From contig NC_079880.1 of the NCBI RefSeq assembly GCF_029227915.1, positions 2,668,001 to 2,732,000 on the forward strand: a stretch of 64,000 bases of DNA, in the 5' to 3' direction. The DNA comes from Hydractinia symbiolongicarpus (taxonomy: Eukaryota > Cnidaria > Hydrozoa > Anthoathecata > Hydractiniidae). The first letter of the stretch is position 1, and the number at the start of each line of letters is the position of its first letter. The translations under genes were made by a program, and so were the position numbers. Positions 36,501-49,800 of this stretch are shown piece after piece. Under the pieces are notes generated by a model. That model did no database searches and was not told the DNA's origin. It was given only the letters and a program-made list of their open reading frames with translations.

Positions 36501-38640
36501 TCGTTTGCCGGCGATTAAACTTCTTTTATTCAGCGTTTCATCAAAAATGAAAACATTTTTAAAAACTACAAGTCTTATGCGTTTTAGTGGTGAAAAAATA
36601 ATTTAAAAAATCGTTCAGGAAATGAGTTTACTCACAGGGTACTTTCTTTGTATACATTCAACTATACGGGCCAAGCCCCGGATTTACGGGAAAACGCGGG
36701 ATTTCGTTTGCCGGCGATTAAACCTCTTTCATTAAGCGTCTCATCAAAAATGAAAACATTTTTGAAAACTACAAGTCTCATGCGTTTTAGTGGTGAAAAA
36801 ATAATTTAAAAAATCGTTCGGAAAATGAGTTTACTCCCTGGGTACTTTCTTTGTATACTTTTGACTATACGGGCCGAGTCCGGGATTTACGGGAAATCGC
36901 AGGTTTTCGATTGCCGGCGATTAAACTTCTTTTATTCAGCGTCTCATCAAAAATTAAAACATTTTTGAAAATTACAAATCTCAGCCGTTTTAGTGGTGAA
37001 AGAATATTTTAAAAAATCGTTCGGGAAATGAGTTTACATCCCGGGTACTTTCTTTACTATACGGGCCGTGTCCGGGATTTACGGGAAATCGCAAGTTTTC
37101 GTTTGCCGGCGATTAAACTTCTTTTATTCAGCGTCTCATCAAAAATGAAAACATTTTTGAAAACTACAAGTCTCATGCGTTTTAGTGGTAAAAAAATAAT
37201 TTAAAAAATCGTTCGGGAAATGAGTTTACTCCCTGGGTACTTTCTTTGTATACTTTTGACAATACGGGCCGTGTCCAGGATTTACGGGAAATCGCAGGTT
37301 TTCGCTTGCCGGCGATTAAACTTCTTTTATTCAACGTCTCATCAAAAATGAAAACATTTTTAAAAAATACAAGACTCCTGCGTTTTAGTGGTGAAAAAAA
37401 AAATTAAAAAATCGTTCGGGAAATGAGTTTACTCCCTAGGTACTTTCTTTGTATACATTCGACTATACGGGCCAAGCCGGGGATTTACGGGAAATCGCGG
37501 GATTTCGTTTGCCGGCGATTAAACCTCTTTCATTAAGCGTCTCATCAAATATGAAAACATTTTTGAAAACTACAAGTCTCATGCGTTTTAGTGGTGAAAA
37601 AATAATTTAAAAAATCGTTCGGAAAATGCGTTTACTCCCTGGGTACTTTCTTTGTATACTTTGGACTATACGGGCCGAGTCCAGGATTTACGGGAAATCG
37701 CTGATTTTCGTTTGAGTGCGAATAAACTTCTTTTATTCAGCGTCTCATCAAAAATGAAAACATTTTTGAAAACTACAAGTCTCATGCGTTGTAGTGGTGA
37801 AAAAATAACTTAAAAAATCGTTCGGAAAATGAGTTTACTCCCTGGGTAATTTCTTTGTATACTTTTGACTATACGGGCCGAGTCAGGGGTTTACGGGAAA
37901 TGGCGGGTTTTCGTTTGCCGGCGATTTAACTTCTTTTTTTTCAGCGTCTCATCAAAAATGAAAACATTTTTAAAAACTATAAGTCTCATGGGTTTTAGTG
38001 GTGAAGAAATAATTTAAAAAATCGTTCGGGAAATGAGTTTACTCCCTGGGTACTTTCTTTGTATACTTTTGACTATACGGGCCAAGCCGAGATTTACGGG
38101 AAATCGCGGGTTTTCGTTTGCCGGCGATTAAACTTCTTTTATTCAGCGTTTCATCAAAAATGAAAACATTTTTAAAAACTACAAGTCTTATGCGTTTTAG
38201 TGGTGAAAAAATAATTTAAAAAATCGTTCAGGAAATGAGTTTACTCACAGGGTACTTTCTTTGTATACATTCAACTATACGGGCCAAGCCCCGGATTTAC
38301 GGGAAAACGCGGGATTTCGTTTGCCGGCGATTAAACCTCTTTCATTAAGCGTCTCATCAAAAATGAAAACATTTTTGAAAACTACAAGTCTCATGCGTTT
38401 TAGTGGTGAAAAAATAATTTAAAAAATCGTTCGGGAAATGAGTTTACTCCCTGGGTACTTTCTTTGTATACTTTTGACTATACGGGCCGAGTCCGGGATT
38501 TACCGGAAATCGCGGATCTTCGTTTGCCGGCGATTAAACTTCTTTTATTCAGCGTCCCATCAATAATGAAAATATTTTTGAAAAATACAAGTCTCATGCG
38601 TTTAGTGGTAAAAAAATAATATAAAAAATCGTTCGGGAAA
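33600..38640 (-). repeat. Three serial HOR copies (offsets 1815 and 1613 bp)
   Basis: The rare string TTTTCGCTTGCCGGCG occurs at 33871, 35686 and 37299. Around each occurrence the same succession follows: TTCAACGTCTC, ACAAGACTCCTGCG, CTAGGTAC with AAGCCGGGG, GGAAAATGCGTTTAC, GAGTGCGAATAAAC, AGTCAGGGGTTTACGG, TTCTTTTTTTTCAGCG and CCGAGATTTACGG (CCAATCCGAG in the first copy). The first copy contains an extra monomer (9 against 8 units), and each copy carries one 192-bp monomer. Outer edges are approximate. Confidence 0.75.
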
Positions 38641-38810
38641 TGAGTTTACTCCCTGGGTACTTTCTCTGTATACTTTTGACTATACGGGTCGAGTCCGGGG
38701 TTTACGGGAAATGGCGGGTTTTCGTTTGCCGGCGATTAAACTTCTTTTATTCAGCGTCTCATATAAAATGAAAACATTTTTGAAAACTACAAGTCTCATG
38801 CGTTTTAGTG

Positions 38811-40837
38811 GTGAAAAGATAATTTAAAAAATCATTTTGGAAATGAGTTTACTCACAGGATACTTTCTTTGTAAACATTCGACTATACGGGCCCAGCCCG
38901 GGATTTACGGGAAATCGCGGGTTTCGTTTGCCGGCGATTAAACTTCTTTCATTAAGCGTCTCATCAAAAATGAAAACATTTTTGAAAACTACAAGTCTCA
39001 TGCGTTTTAGTGGTGAAAAAATAATTTAAAAAATCGTTCGGGAAATGAGTTTACTCCCTGGGTACTTTCTTTGTATACTTTTAAATATACGGGCCGAGTC
39101 CGGGATTTACCGGAAATCGCGGATCTTCGTTTGCCGGCGATTAAACTTCTTTTATTCAGCGTCCCATCAATAATGAAAATATTTTTGAAAAATACAAGTC
39201 TCATGCGTTTAGTGGTAAGAAAATAATATAAAAAATCGTTCGGGAAATGAGTTTACTCCCTGGGTACTTTCTCTGTATACTTTTGACTATACGGTTCGAG
39301 TCCGGGGTTTACGGGAAATGGCGGGTTTTCGTTTGCCGGCGATTAAACTTCTTTTATTCAGCGTCTCATCTAAAATGAAAACATTTTTGAAAACTACAAG
39401 TCTCATGCGTTTTAGTGGTGAAAAGATAATTTAAAAAATCATTTTGGAAATGAGTTTACTCACAGGATACTTTCTTTGTAAACATTCGACTATACGGGCC
39501 CAGCCCGGGATTTACGGGAAATCGCGAGTTTCGTTTGCCGGCGATTAAACTTCTTTTATTCAGCGTCTCATCAAAAATGAAAAAATTTTTAAAAACTACA
39601 AGTCTCATGCGTTTTAGTGGTGAAAAAGTAATTTAAAAAATCGTTCGGGAAATGAGTTTACTCCCTGGGTACTTTCTTTGTATACTTTTGGCTATACGGA
39701 CCGAGTCCGGGATTTAGGGGAAATCGCAGGTTTTCCTGTGCCGGCGATTAAACTTCTTTTATTCAGCGTCTCATCAAAAATGAAAACATTTTTGAAAACT
39801 ACAAGTCTCATGCGTTTTAGTGGTGAAAAAATAATTTAAAAAATCGTTCGGTAAATGAGTTTACTCCCTGGGTACTTTCTTTGTATACTTTTGACAATAC
39901 GGGCCGAGTCAGGGATTTACGGGAAATCGCAGGTTTTCGTTTGCCGGCGATTAAACTTCTTTTATTCAGCGTCTCATCAAAAATGAAAACATTTTTGAAA
40001 ACTGCAAGTCTCATGCGTTTTAGTGGTGAAAAAATAATTTAAAAAATCGTTCGGGAAATGAGTTTACTCCCTGGGTACTTTCTTTGTATACTTTTGGCTA
40101 TACGGACCGAGTCCGGGATTTAGGGGAAATCGCAGGTTTTCGTGTGCCGGCGATTAAACTTCTTTTATTCAGCGTCTCATCAAAAATGAAAACATTTTTG
40201 AAAACTACAAGTCTCATGCGTTTTAGTGGTGAAAAAATAATTTAAAAAATCGTTCGGTAAATGAGTTTACTCCCTGGGTACTTTCTTTGTATACTTTTGA
40301 CAATACGGGCCGAGTCAGGGATTTACGGGAAATCGCAGGTTTTCGTTTGCCGGCGATTAAACTTCTTTTATTCAGCGTCTCATCAAAAATGAAAACATTT
40401 TTGAAAACTACAAGTCTCATGCGTTTTAGTGGTGAAAAAATAATTTAAAAAATCGTTCGGGAAATGAGTTTACTCCCTGGGTACTTTGTTTGTATACTTT
40501 TGACAATACGGGCCGAGTCAGGGATTTACGGGAAATCGCAGGTTTTTGTTTGCCGGCGATTAAACTTCTTTTATTCAGCGTCTCATCAAAAATGAAAACA
40601 TTTTTAAAAACTACAAGTCTCATGCGTTTTAGTGGTGAAAAAAAAAATTAAAAAATCGTTCGGGAAATGAGTTTACTCCCTAGGTACTTTCTTTGTATAC
40701 ATTCGACTATACGGGCCAAGCCCGGGAATTACGGGAAATCGCGGGATTTCGTTTGTAGGCGATTAAACCTCTTTTATTCAGCGTCTCATCAAATATGAAA
40801 ACATTTTTGAAAACTACAAGTCTCATCCGTTTTAGTG
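38811..40837 (-). repeat. 10-monomer tandem duplication, unit 1 (2027 bp)
   Basis: A direct tandem repeat with 40838-42864 at an offset of exactly 2027 bp, from GTGAAAAGATAATTT (38811 and 40838) through to the GTTTGTAGGCGATT monomer. Reading the two in parallel I saw a single substitution: AAAACATTTTTG near 39378 against AAAATATTTTTG near 41405. Rare shared marks include TTTTAAATATACGG, ACGGTTCGAGTCC, TTTTCCTGTGCC, GATTTAGGGG and AAAACTGCAAGTC. Confidence 0.9.
39293..39303 (+). promoter_or_regulatory. RNA polymerase III B-box-like motif (copy at 41320-41330)
   Basis: GGTTCGAGTCC matches the B-box consensus GGTTCGANTCC at every fixed position. It arises in a monomer where the usual GGGCCGAGTCC has changed, and recurs at 41320-41330 only because of the 2027-bp duplication. 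An intermediate GGGTCGAGTCC lies near 20726 and 38688. Upstream, TGGTAAGAAAAT is only a poor A-box candidate about 80 bp away, and a TTTT run lies within 40 bp downstream. A functional promoter is unproven and may be chance. Confidence 0.25.
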
Positions 40838-42864
40838 GTGAAAAGATAATTTAAAAAATCATTTTGGAAATGAGTTTACTCACAGGATACTTTCTTTGTA
40901 AACATTCGACTATACGGGCCCAGCCCGGGATTTACGGGAAATCGCGGGTTTCGTTTGCCGGCGATTAAACTTCTTTCATTAAGCGTCTCATCAAAAATGA
41001 AAACATTTTTGAAAACTACAAGTCTCATGCGTTTTAGTGGTGAAAAAATAATTTAAAAAATCGTTCGGGAAATGAGTTTACTCCCTGGGTACTTTCTTTG
41101 TATACTTTTAAATATACGGGCCGAGTCCGGGATTTACCGGAAATCGCGGATCTTCGTTTGCCGGCGATTAAACTTCTTTTATTCAGCGTCCCATCAATAA
41201 TGAAAATATTTTTGAAAAATACAAGTCTCATGCGTTTAGTGGTAAGAAAATAATATAAAAAATCGTTCGGGAAATGAGTTTACTCCCTGGGTACTTTCTC
41301 TGTATACTTTTGACTATACGGTTCGAGTCCGGGGTTTACGGGAAATGGCGGGTTTTCGTTTGCCGGCGATTAAACTTCTTTTATTCAGCGTCTCATCTAA
41401 AATGAAAATATTTTTGAAAACTACAAGTCTCATGCGTTTTAGTGGTGAAAAGATAATTTAAAAAATCATTTTGGAAATGAGTTTACTCACAGGATACTTT
41501 CTTTGTAAACATTCGACTATACGGGCCCAGCCCGGGATTTACGGGAAATCGCGAGTTTCGTTTGCCGGCGATTAAACTTCTTTTATTCAGCGTCTCATCA
41601 AAAATGAAAAAATTTTTAAAAACTACAAGTCTCATGCGTTTTAGTGGTGAAAAAGTAATTTAAAAAATCGTTCGGGAAATGAGTTTACTCCCTGGGTACT
41701 TTCTTTGTATACTTTTGGCTATACGGACCGAGTCCGGGATTTAGGGGAAATCGCAGGTTTTCCTGTGCCGGCGATTAAACTTCTTTTATTCAGCGTCTCA
41801 TCAAAAATGAAAACATTTTTGAAAACTACAAGTCTCATGCGTTTTAGTGGTGAAAAAATAATTTAAAAAATCGTTCGGTAAATGAGTTTACTCCCTGGGT
41901 ACTTTCTTTGTATACTTTTGACAATACGGGCCGAGTCAGGGATTTACGGGAAATCGCAGGTTTTCGTTTGCCGGCGATTAAACTTCTTTTATTCAGCGTC
42001 TCATCAAAAATGAAAACATTTTTGAAAACTGCAAGTCTCATGCGTTTTAGTGGTGAAAAAATAATTTAAAAAATCGTTCGGGAAATGAGTTTACTCCCTG
42101 GGTACTTTCTTTGTATACTTTTGGCTATACGGACCGAGTCCGGGATTTAGGGGAAATCGCAGGTTTTCGTGTGCCGGCGATTAAACTTCTTTTATTCAGC
42201 GTCTCATCAAAAATGAAAACATTTTTGAAAACTACAAGTCTCATGCGTTTTAGTGGTGAAAAAATAATTTAAAAAATCGTTCGGTAAATGAGTTTACTCC
42301 CTGGGTACTTTCTTTGTATACTTTTGACAATACGGGCCGAGTCAGGGATTTACGGGAAATCGCAGGTTTTCGTTTGCCGGCGATTAAACTTCTTTTATTC
42401 AGCGTCTCATCAAAAATGAAAACATTTTTGAAAACTACAAGTCTCATGCGTTTTAGTGGTGAAAAAATAATTTAAAAAATCGTTCGGGAAATGAGTTTAC
42501 TCCCTGGGTACTTTGTTTGTATACTTTTGACAATACGGGCCGAGTCAGGGATTTACGGGAAATCGCAGGTTTTTGTTTGCCGGCGATTAAACTTCTTTTA
42601 TTCAGCGTCTCATCAAAAATGAAAACATTTTTAAAAACTACAAGTCTCATGCGTTTTAGTGGTGAAAAAAAAAATTAAAAAATCGTTCGGGAAATGAGTT
42701 TACTCCCTAGGTACTTTCTTTGTATACATTCGACTATACGGGCCAAGCCCGGGAATTACGGGAAATCGCGGGATTTCGTTTGTAGGCGATTAAACCTCTT
42801 TTATTCAGCGTCTCATCAAATATGAAAACATTTTTGAAAACTACAAGTCTCATCCGTTTTAGTG
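40838..42864 (-). repeat. 10-monomer tandem duplication, unit 2 (2027 bp)
   Basis: This is the near-identical second unit. At its left edge the monomer with ACAAGTCTCATCCG joins the GAAAAGATAATTT type. At its right edge the same CATCCG monomer joins a GAAAAAGTAATTT type (42865 on). That difference fixes the ends of the duplicated segment at the GGTGAAAA block. It is the clearest recent amplification in the window. Confidence 0.9.
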
Positions 42865-44286
42865 GTGAAAAAGTAATTTAAAAAATCGTTCGGGAAATGA
42901 GTTTACTCCCTGGGTGCTTTCTTTGTATACATTTGACTATACGGGCCGAGTCCGGGATTTACGGGAAATCGCAGGTTTTCGTTTGCCGGCGATTAAACTT
43001 CTTTTATTCAGCGTCTCATCAAAAATGAAAACATTTTTGAAAACTACAAGTCTCATGCGTTTTAGTGGTGAAAAAATAATTTAAAAAATCGTTCGGGAAA
43101 TGAGTTTACTCCCTAGGTACTTTCTTTGTATACATTCGACTATACGGGCCAAGCCCGGGATTTACGGGAAATCGCGGGATTTCGATTGCCGGCGATTAAA
43201 CGTCTTTTATTCAGCGTCTCATCAAATATGAAAACATTTTTGAAAACTACAAGTCTCATACGTTTTAGTGGTGAAAATATAATTTAAAAAATCGTTCGGA
43301 AAATGAGTTTACTCCCTGGGTACTTTCTTTGTATACTTTGGACTATACGGGCCGAGTCCGGGATTTACGGGAAATCGCGGATTTTCGTTTGAGTGCGAAT
43401 AAACTTCTTTTATTCAGCGTCTTATCAAAAATGAAAATATTTTTGAAAACTACAAGTCTCATGCGTTGTAGTGGTGAAAAAATAATTTAAAAAATCGTTC
43501 GGAAAATGAGTTTATTCCCTGGGTACTTTCTTTGTATACTTTTGACTATACGGGCCGAGTCCGGGGTTTACGGGAAATGGCGGGTTTTCGTTTGCCGGCG
43601 ATTAAACTTCTTTTATTCAGCGTCTCATCAAAAATGAAAACATTTTTAAAAACTACAAGTCTCATGCGTTGTAGTGGTGAAAAAATAATTTAAAAAATCG
43701 TTCGGGAAATGAGTTTACTCCCTGGGTACTTTCTTTGTATACTTTTGACAATACGGGCCGAGTCAGGGATTTACGGGAAATCGCAGGTTTTCGTTTGCCG
43801 GCTATTAAACTTCTTTTATTCAGCGTCTCATCAAAAATGAAAACATTTTTAAAAACTACAAGTCTCATGCGTTTTAGTGGTGAAAAAAAATATTAAAAAA
43901 TCGTTCGGGAAATGAGTTTACTCCCTAGGTACTTTCTTTGTATACATTCGACTATACGGGCCAAGCCCGGGATTTACGGGAAATCGCGGGATTTCGTTTG
44001 CCGGCGATTAAACGTCTTTTATTCAGCGTCTCATCAAATATGAAAACATTTTTGAAAACTACAAGTCTCATGCGTTGTAGTGGTGAAAAAATAATTTAAA
44101 AAATCGTTCGGAAAATGAGTTTACTCCCTGGGTAATTTCTTTGTATACTTTTGACTATACGGGCCGAGTCAGGGGTTTATGGGAAATGGCGGGTTTTCGT
44201 TTGCCGGCGATTTAACTTCTTTTTTTTCCGCGTCTCATCAAAAATAAAAACATTTTTAAAAACTATAAGTCTCATGGGTTTTAGTG
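42865..44286 (-). repeat. 7-monomer tandem duplication, unit 1 (1422 bp)
   Basis: A direct repeat with 44287-45708 at an offset of 1422 bp. Both units begin GTGAAAAAGTAATTT followed by CCTGGGTGCTTTC and ACATTTGACTATACGG. Both include GAGTGCGAATAAAC, AAAAAAATATTAAAAAATCG and TTTTTTTTCCGCGTC. I saw three differences: TTCGATTGCC against TTCGTTTGCC near 43193, GTCTTATC against GTCTCATC near 43420, and AAATAAAAAC against AAATGAAAAC near 44245. Confidence 0.85.
43135..43148 (+). other. CENP-B-box-like motif, one base short (example copy)
   Basis: TTCGACTATACGGG resembles the core of the mammalian CENP-B box, TTCGNNNNANNCGGG, with all nine fixed bases present, but the first spacer has three bases instead of four. 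It occurs in every monomer of the ATTCGAC subtypes in both halves (as CCCGTATAGTCGAA in the forward half) and is lost in the TTTTGAC subtypes. The spacing defect and the unknown host make a real CENP-B site doubtful. Confidence 0.3.
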
Positions 44287-45708
44287 GTGAAAAAGTAATT
44301 TAAAAAATCGTTCGGGAAATGAGTTTACTCCCTGGGTGCTTTCTTTGTATACATTTGACTATACGGGCCGAGTCCGGGATTTACGGGAAATCGCAGGTTT
44401 TCGTTTGCCGGCGATTAAACTTCTTTTATTCAGCGTCTCATCAAAAATGAAAACATTTTTGAAAACTACAAGTCTCATGCGTTTTAGTGGTGAAAAAATA
44501 ATTTAAAAAATCGTTCGGGAAATGAGTTTACTCCCTAGGTACTTTCTTTGTATACATTCGACTATACGGGCCAAGCCCGGGATTTACGGGAAATCGCGGG
44601 ATTTCGTTTGCCGGCGATTAAACGTCTTTTATTCAGCGTCTCATCAAATATGAAAACATTTTTGAAAACTACAAGTCTCATACGTTTTAGTGGTGAAAAT
44701 ATAATTTAAAAAATCGTTCGGAAAATGAGTTTACTCCCTGGGTACTTTCTTTGTATACTTTGGACTATACGGGCCGAGTCCGGGATTTACGGGAAATCGC
44801 GGATTTTCGTTTGAGTGCGAATAAACTTCTTTTATTCAGCGTCTCATCAAAAATGAAAATATTTTTGAAAACTACAAGTCTCATGCGTTGTAGTGGTGAA
44901 AAAATAATTTAAAAAATCGTTCGGAAAATGAGTTTATTCCCTGGGTACTTTCTTTGTATACTTTTGACTATACGGGCCGAGTCCGGGGTTTACGGGAAAT
45001 GGCGGGTTTTCGTTTGCCGGCGATTAAACTTCTTTTATTCAGCGTCTCATCAAAAATGAAAACATTTTTAAAAACTACAAGTCTCATGCGTTGTAGTGGT
45101 GAAAAAATAATTTAAAAAATCGTTCGGGAAATGAGTTTACTCCCTGGGTACTTTCTTTGTATACTTTTGACAATACGGGCCGAGTCAGGGATTTACGGGA
45201 AATCGCAGGTTTTCGTTTGCCGGCTATTAAACTTCTTTTATTCAGCGTCTCATCAAAAATGAAAACATTTTTAAAAACTACAAGTCTCATGCGTTTTAGT
45301 GGTGAAAAAAAATATTAAAAAATCGTTCGGGAAATGAGTTTACTCCCTAGGTACTTTCTTTGTATACATTCGACTATACGGGCCAAGCCCGGGATTTACG
45401 GGAAATCGCGGGATTTCGTTTGCCGGCGATTAAACGTCTTTTATTCAGCGTCTCATCAAATATGAAAACATTTTTGAAAACTACAAGTCTCATGCGTTGT
45501 AGTGGTGAAAAAATAATTTAAAAAATCGTTCGGAAAATGAGTTTACTCCCTGGGTAATTTCTTTGTATACTTTTGACTATACGGGCCGAGTCAGGGGTTT
45601 ATGGGAAATGGCGGGTTTTCGTTTGCCGGCGATTTAACTTCTTTTTTTTCCGCGTCTCATCAAAAATGAAAACATTTTTAAAAACTATAAGTCTCATGGG
45701 TTTTAGTG
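44287..45708 (-). repeat. 7-monomer tandem duplication, unit 2 (1422 bp)
   Basis: This is the second unit of the 1422-bp pair. After it the array continues with a GTGAAGAAATAATTTTAAAAATCG monomer. Relatives of the same HOR start near 47327, 50352 and 61857, each with the diagnostic GGGTGCTTTC and ACATTTGAC, so this type was amplified more than once over 20 kb. Confidence 0.85.
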
Positions 45709-46889
45709 GTGAAGAAATAATTTTAAAAATCGTTCGGGAAATGAGTTTACTCCCTGGGTACTTTCTTTGTATACTTTTGACTATACGGGCCAAGCCGAGA
45801 TTTACGGGAAATCGCGGGTTTTCGTTTGCCGGCGATTAAACTTCTTTTATTCAGCGTTTTATCAAAAATGAAAACATTTTTAAAAACTACAAGTCTTATG
45901 CGTTTTAGTGGTGAAAAAATAATTTAAAAAATCGTTCAGTAAATGAGTTTACTCACAGGGTACTTTCTTTGTATACATTCAACTATACGGGCCAAGCCCC
46001 GGATTTACGGGAAAACGCAGGATTTCGTTTGCCGGCGATTAAACCTCTTTCAGTAAGCGTCTCATCAAAAATGAAAACATTTTTGAAAACTACAAGTCTC
46101 ATGCGTTTTAGTGGTGAAAAAATAATTTAAAAAATCGTTCGGGAAATGAGTTTACTCCCTGGGTACTTTCTTTGTATACTTTTGACTATACGGGCCGAGT
46201 CCGGGATTTACCGGAAATCGCGGATCTTCGTTTGCCGGCGATTAAACTTCTTTTATTCAGCGTCCCATCAATAATGAAAATATTTTTGAAAAATACAAGT
46301 CTCATGCGTTTAGTGGTAAAAAAATAATATAAAAAATCGTTCGGGAGATGAGTTTACTCCCTTGGTACTTTCTCTGTATACTTTTGACTATACGGGTGGA
46401 GTCCGGGGTTTACGGGAAATGGCGGGTTTTCGTTTGCCGGCGATTAAACTTCTTTTATTCAGCGTCTCATCTAAAATGAAAACATTTTTGAAAACTACAA
46501 GTCTCATGCGTTTTAGTGGTGAAAAGATAATTTAAAAAATCATTTTGGAAATGAGTTTACTCACAGGATACTTTCTTTGTAAACATTCGACTATACGGGC
46601 CCAGCCCGGGATTTACGGGAAATCGCGGGTTTCGTTTGCCGGCGATTAAACTTCTTTTATTCAGCGTCTCATCAAAAATGAAAAGATTTTTAAAAACTAC
46701 AAGTCTCATGCGTTTTAGTGGTGAAAAAGTAATTTAAAAAATCGTTCGGGAAATGAGTTTACTCCCTGGGTACTTTCTTTGTATACTTTTGGCTATTCGG
46801 GCCGAGTCCGGGATTTACGGGAAATCGCAGGTTTTCGTGTGCCGGCGATTAAACTTCTTTTATTCAGCGTCTCATCAAAAATGAAAACA

Positions 46890-49800
46890 TTTTTGAAAAC
46901 TACAAGTCTCATGCGTTTTAGTGGTGAAAAAATAATTTAAAAAATCGTTCGGTAAATGAGTTTACTCCCTGGGTACTTTCTTTGTATACTTTTGACAATA
47001 CGGGCCGAGTCAGGGATTTACGGGAAATCGCAGGTTTTCGTTTGCCGGCGATTAAACTTCTTTTATTCAGCGTCTCATCAAAAATGAAAACATTTTTGAA
47101 AACTACAAGTCTCATGCGTTTTAGTGGTGAAAAAATAATTTAAAAAATCGTTCGGGAAATGAGTTTACTCCCTGGGTACTTTCTTTGTATACTTTTGACA
47201 ATACGGGCCGAGTCAGGGATTTACGGGAAATCGCAGGTTTTTGTTTGCCGGCGATTAAACTTCTTTTATTCAGCGTCTCATCAAAAATGAAAACATTTTT
47301 AAAAACTACAAGTCTCATGCGTTTTAGTGGTGAAAAAGTAATTTAAAAAATCGTTCGGGAAATGAGTTTACTCCATGGGTGCTTTCTTTGTATACATTTG
47401 ACTATACGGGCCGAGTCCGGGATTTACGGGAAATCGCAGGTTTTCGTTTGCCGGCGATTAAACTTCTTTTATTCAGCGTCTCATCAAAAATGAAAACATT
47501 TTTGAAAACTACAAGTCTCATGCGTTTTAGTGGTTAAAAAATAATTTAAAAAATCGTTCGGGAAATGAGTTTACTCCCTAGGTACTTTCTTTGTATACAT
47601 TCGACTATACGGGCCAAGCCCGGGATTTACGGGAAATCGCGGGATTTCGTTTGCCGGCGATTAAACGTCTTTTATTCAGCGTCTCATCAAATATGAAAAC
47701 ATTTTTGAAAACTACAAGTCTCATACGTTTTAGTGGTGAAAATATAATTTAAAAAATCGTTCGGAAAATGAGTTTACTCCCTGGGTACTTTCTTTGTATA
47801 CTTTGGACTATACGGGCCGAGTCCGGGATTTACGGGAAATCGCGGATTTTCGTTTGAGTGCGAATAAACTTCTTTTATTCAGCGTCTCATCAAAAATGAA
47901 AATATTTTTGAAAACTACAAGTCTCATGCGTTGTAGTGGTGAAAAAATAATTTAAAAAATCGTTCGGAAAATGAGTTTATTCCCTGGGTACTTTCTTTGT
48001 ATACTTTTGACTATACGGGCCGATTCCGGGGTTTACGGGAAATGGCGGGTTTTCGTTTGCCGGCGATTAAACTTCTTTTATTCAGCGTCTCATCAAAAAT
48101 GAAAACATTTTTAAAAACTACAAGTCTCATGCGTTGTAGTGGTGAAAAAATAATTTAAAAAATCGTTCGGGAAATGAGTTTACTCCCTGGGTACTTTCTT
48201 TGCATACTTTTGACAATACGGGCAGAGTCAGGGATTTACGGGAAATCGCAGGTTTTCGTTTGCCGGCTATTAAACTTCTTTTATTCAGCGTCTCATCAAA
48301 AATGAAAACATTTTTAAAAACTACAAGTCTCATGCGTTTTAGTGGTGAAAAAAAATATTAAAAAATCGTTCGGGAAATGAGTTTACTCCCTAGGTACTTT
48401 CTTTGTATACATTCGACTATACGGGCCAAGCCCGGGATTTACGGGAAATCGCGGGATTTCGTTTGCCGGCGATTAAACGTCTTTTATTCAGCGTCTCATC
48501 AAATATGAAAACAGTTTTGAAAACTACAAGTCCCATGCGTTGTAGTGGTGAAAAAAAAATTTAAAAAATCGTTCGGAAAATGAGTTTATTCCCTGGGTAC
48601 TTTCTTTGTATACTTTTGACTATACGGGCCGAGTCATGGGTTTACGGGAAATGGCGGGATTTCGTTTGCCGGCGATTTAACTTCTTTTTTTCAGCGTCTC
48701 ATCAAAAATGAAATCATTTTTTAAAACTATAAGTCTCATGGGTTTTAGTGGTGAATTAATAATTTAAAAAATCGTTCCGGAAATGAGTTTACATCCCGGG
48801 TACTTTCTTTACTATACGTGCCGAGTCCGGCATTTACGGGAAATCGCAGGTTTTCGTTTGCCGGCGATTAAACATCTTTTATTCAGCGTCTCATCAAAAA
48901 TGAAAACATTTTTGAAAACTACAAGTCTCATGCGTTTTAGTGGTGAAAAAAAATATTAAAAAATCGTTCGGGAAATGAGTTTACTCCCTAGGTACTTTCT
49001 TTGTATACATTCGACTATACGGGCCAAGCCCGGGATTTACGGGAAATCGCGGGATTTCGTTTGCCGGCGATTAAACGTCTTTTATTCAGCGTCTCATCAA
49101 ATATGAAAACAGTTTTGAAAACTACAAGTCCCATGCGTTGTAGTGGTGAAAAAAAAATTTAAAAAATCGTTCGGAAAATGAGTTTATTCCCTGGGTACTT
49201 TCTTTGTATACTTTTGACTATACGGGCCGAGTCCGGGGTTTACGGGAAATGGCGGTTTTCGTTTGCCGGCGATTAAACTTCTTTTATTCAGCGTCTCATC
49301 AAAAATGAAAACATTTTTAAAAACTACAAGTCTCATGCGTTGTAGTGGTGAAAAAATAATTTAAAAAATCGTTCGGAAAATGAGTTTACTCCCTGGGTAA
49401 TTTCTTTGTATACTTTTGACTATACGGGCCGAGTCATGGGTTTACGGGAAATGGCGGGATTTCGTTTGCCGGCGATTTAACTTCTTTTTTTCAGCGTCTC
49501 ATCAAAAATGAAATCATTTTTAAAAACTATAAGTCTCATGGGTTTTAGTGGTGAATTAATAATTTAAAAAATCGTTCCGGAAATGAGTTTACATCCCGGG
49601 TACTTTCTTTACTATACGTGCCGAGTCCGGCATTTACGGGAAATCGCAGGTTTTCGTTTGCCGGCGATTAAACATCTTTTATTCAGCGTCTCATCAAAAA
49701 TGAAAACATTTTTGAAAACTACAAGTCTCATGCGTTTTAGTGGTGAAAAAATAATTTAAAAAATCGTTCGGTAAATGAGTTTACTCCCTGGGTACTTTCT

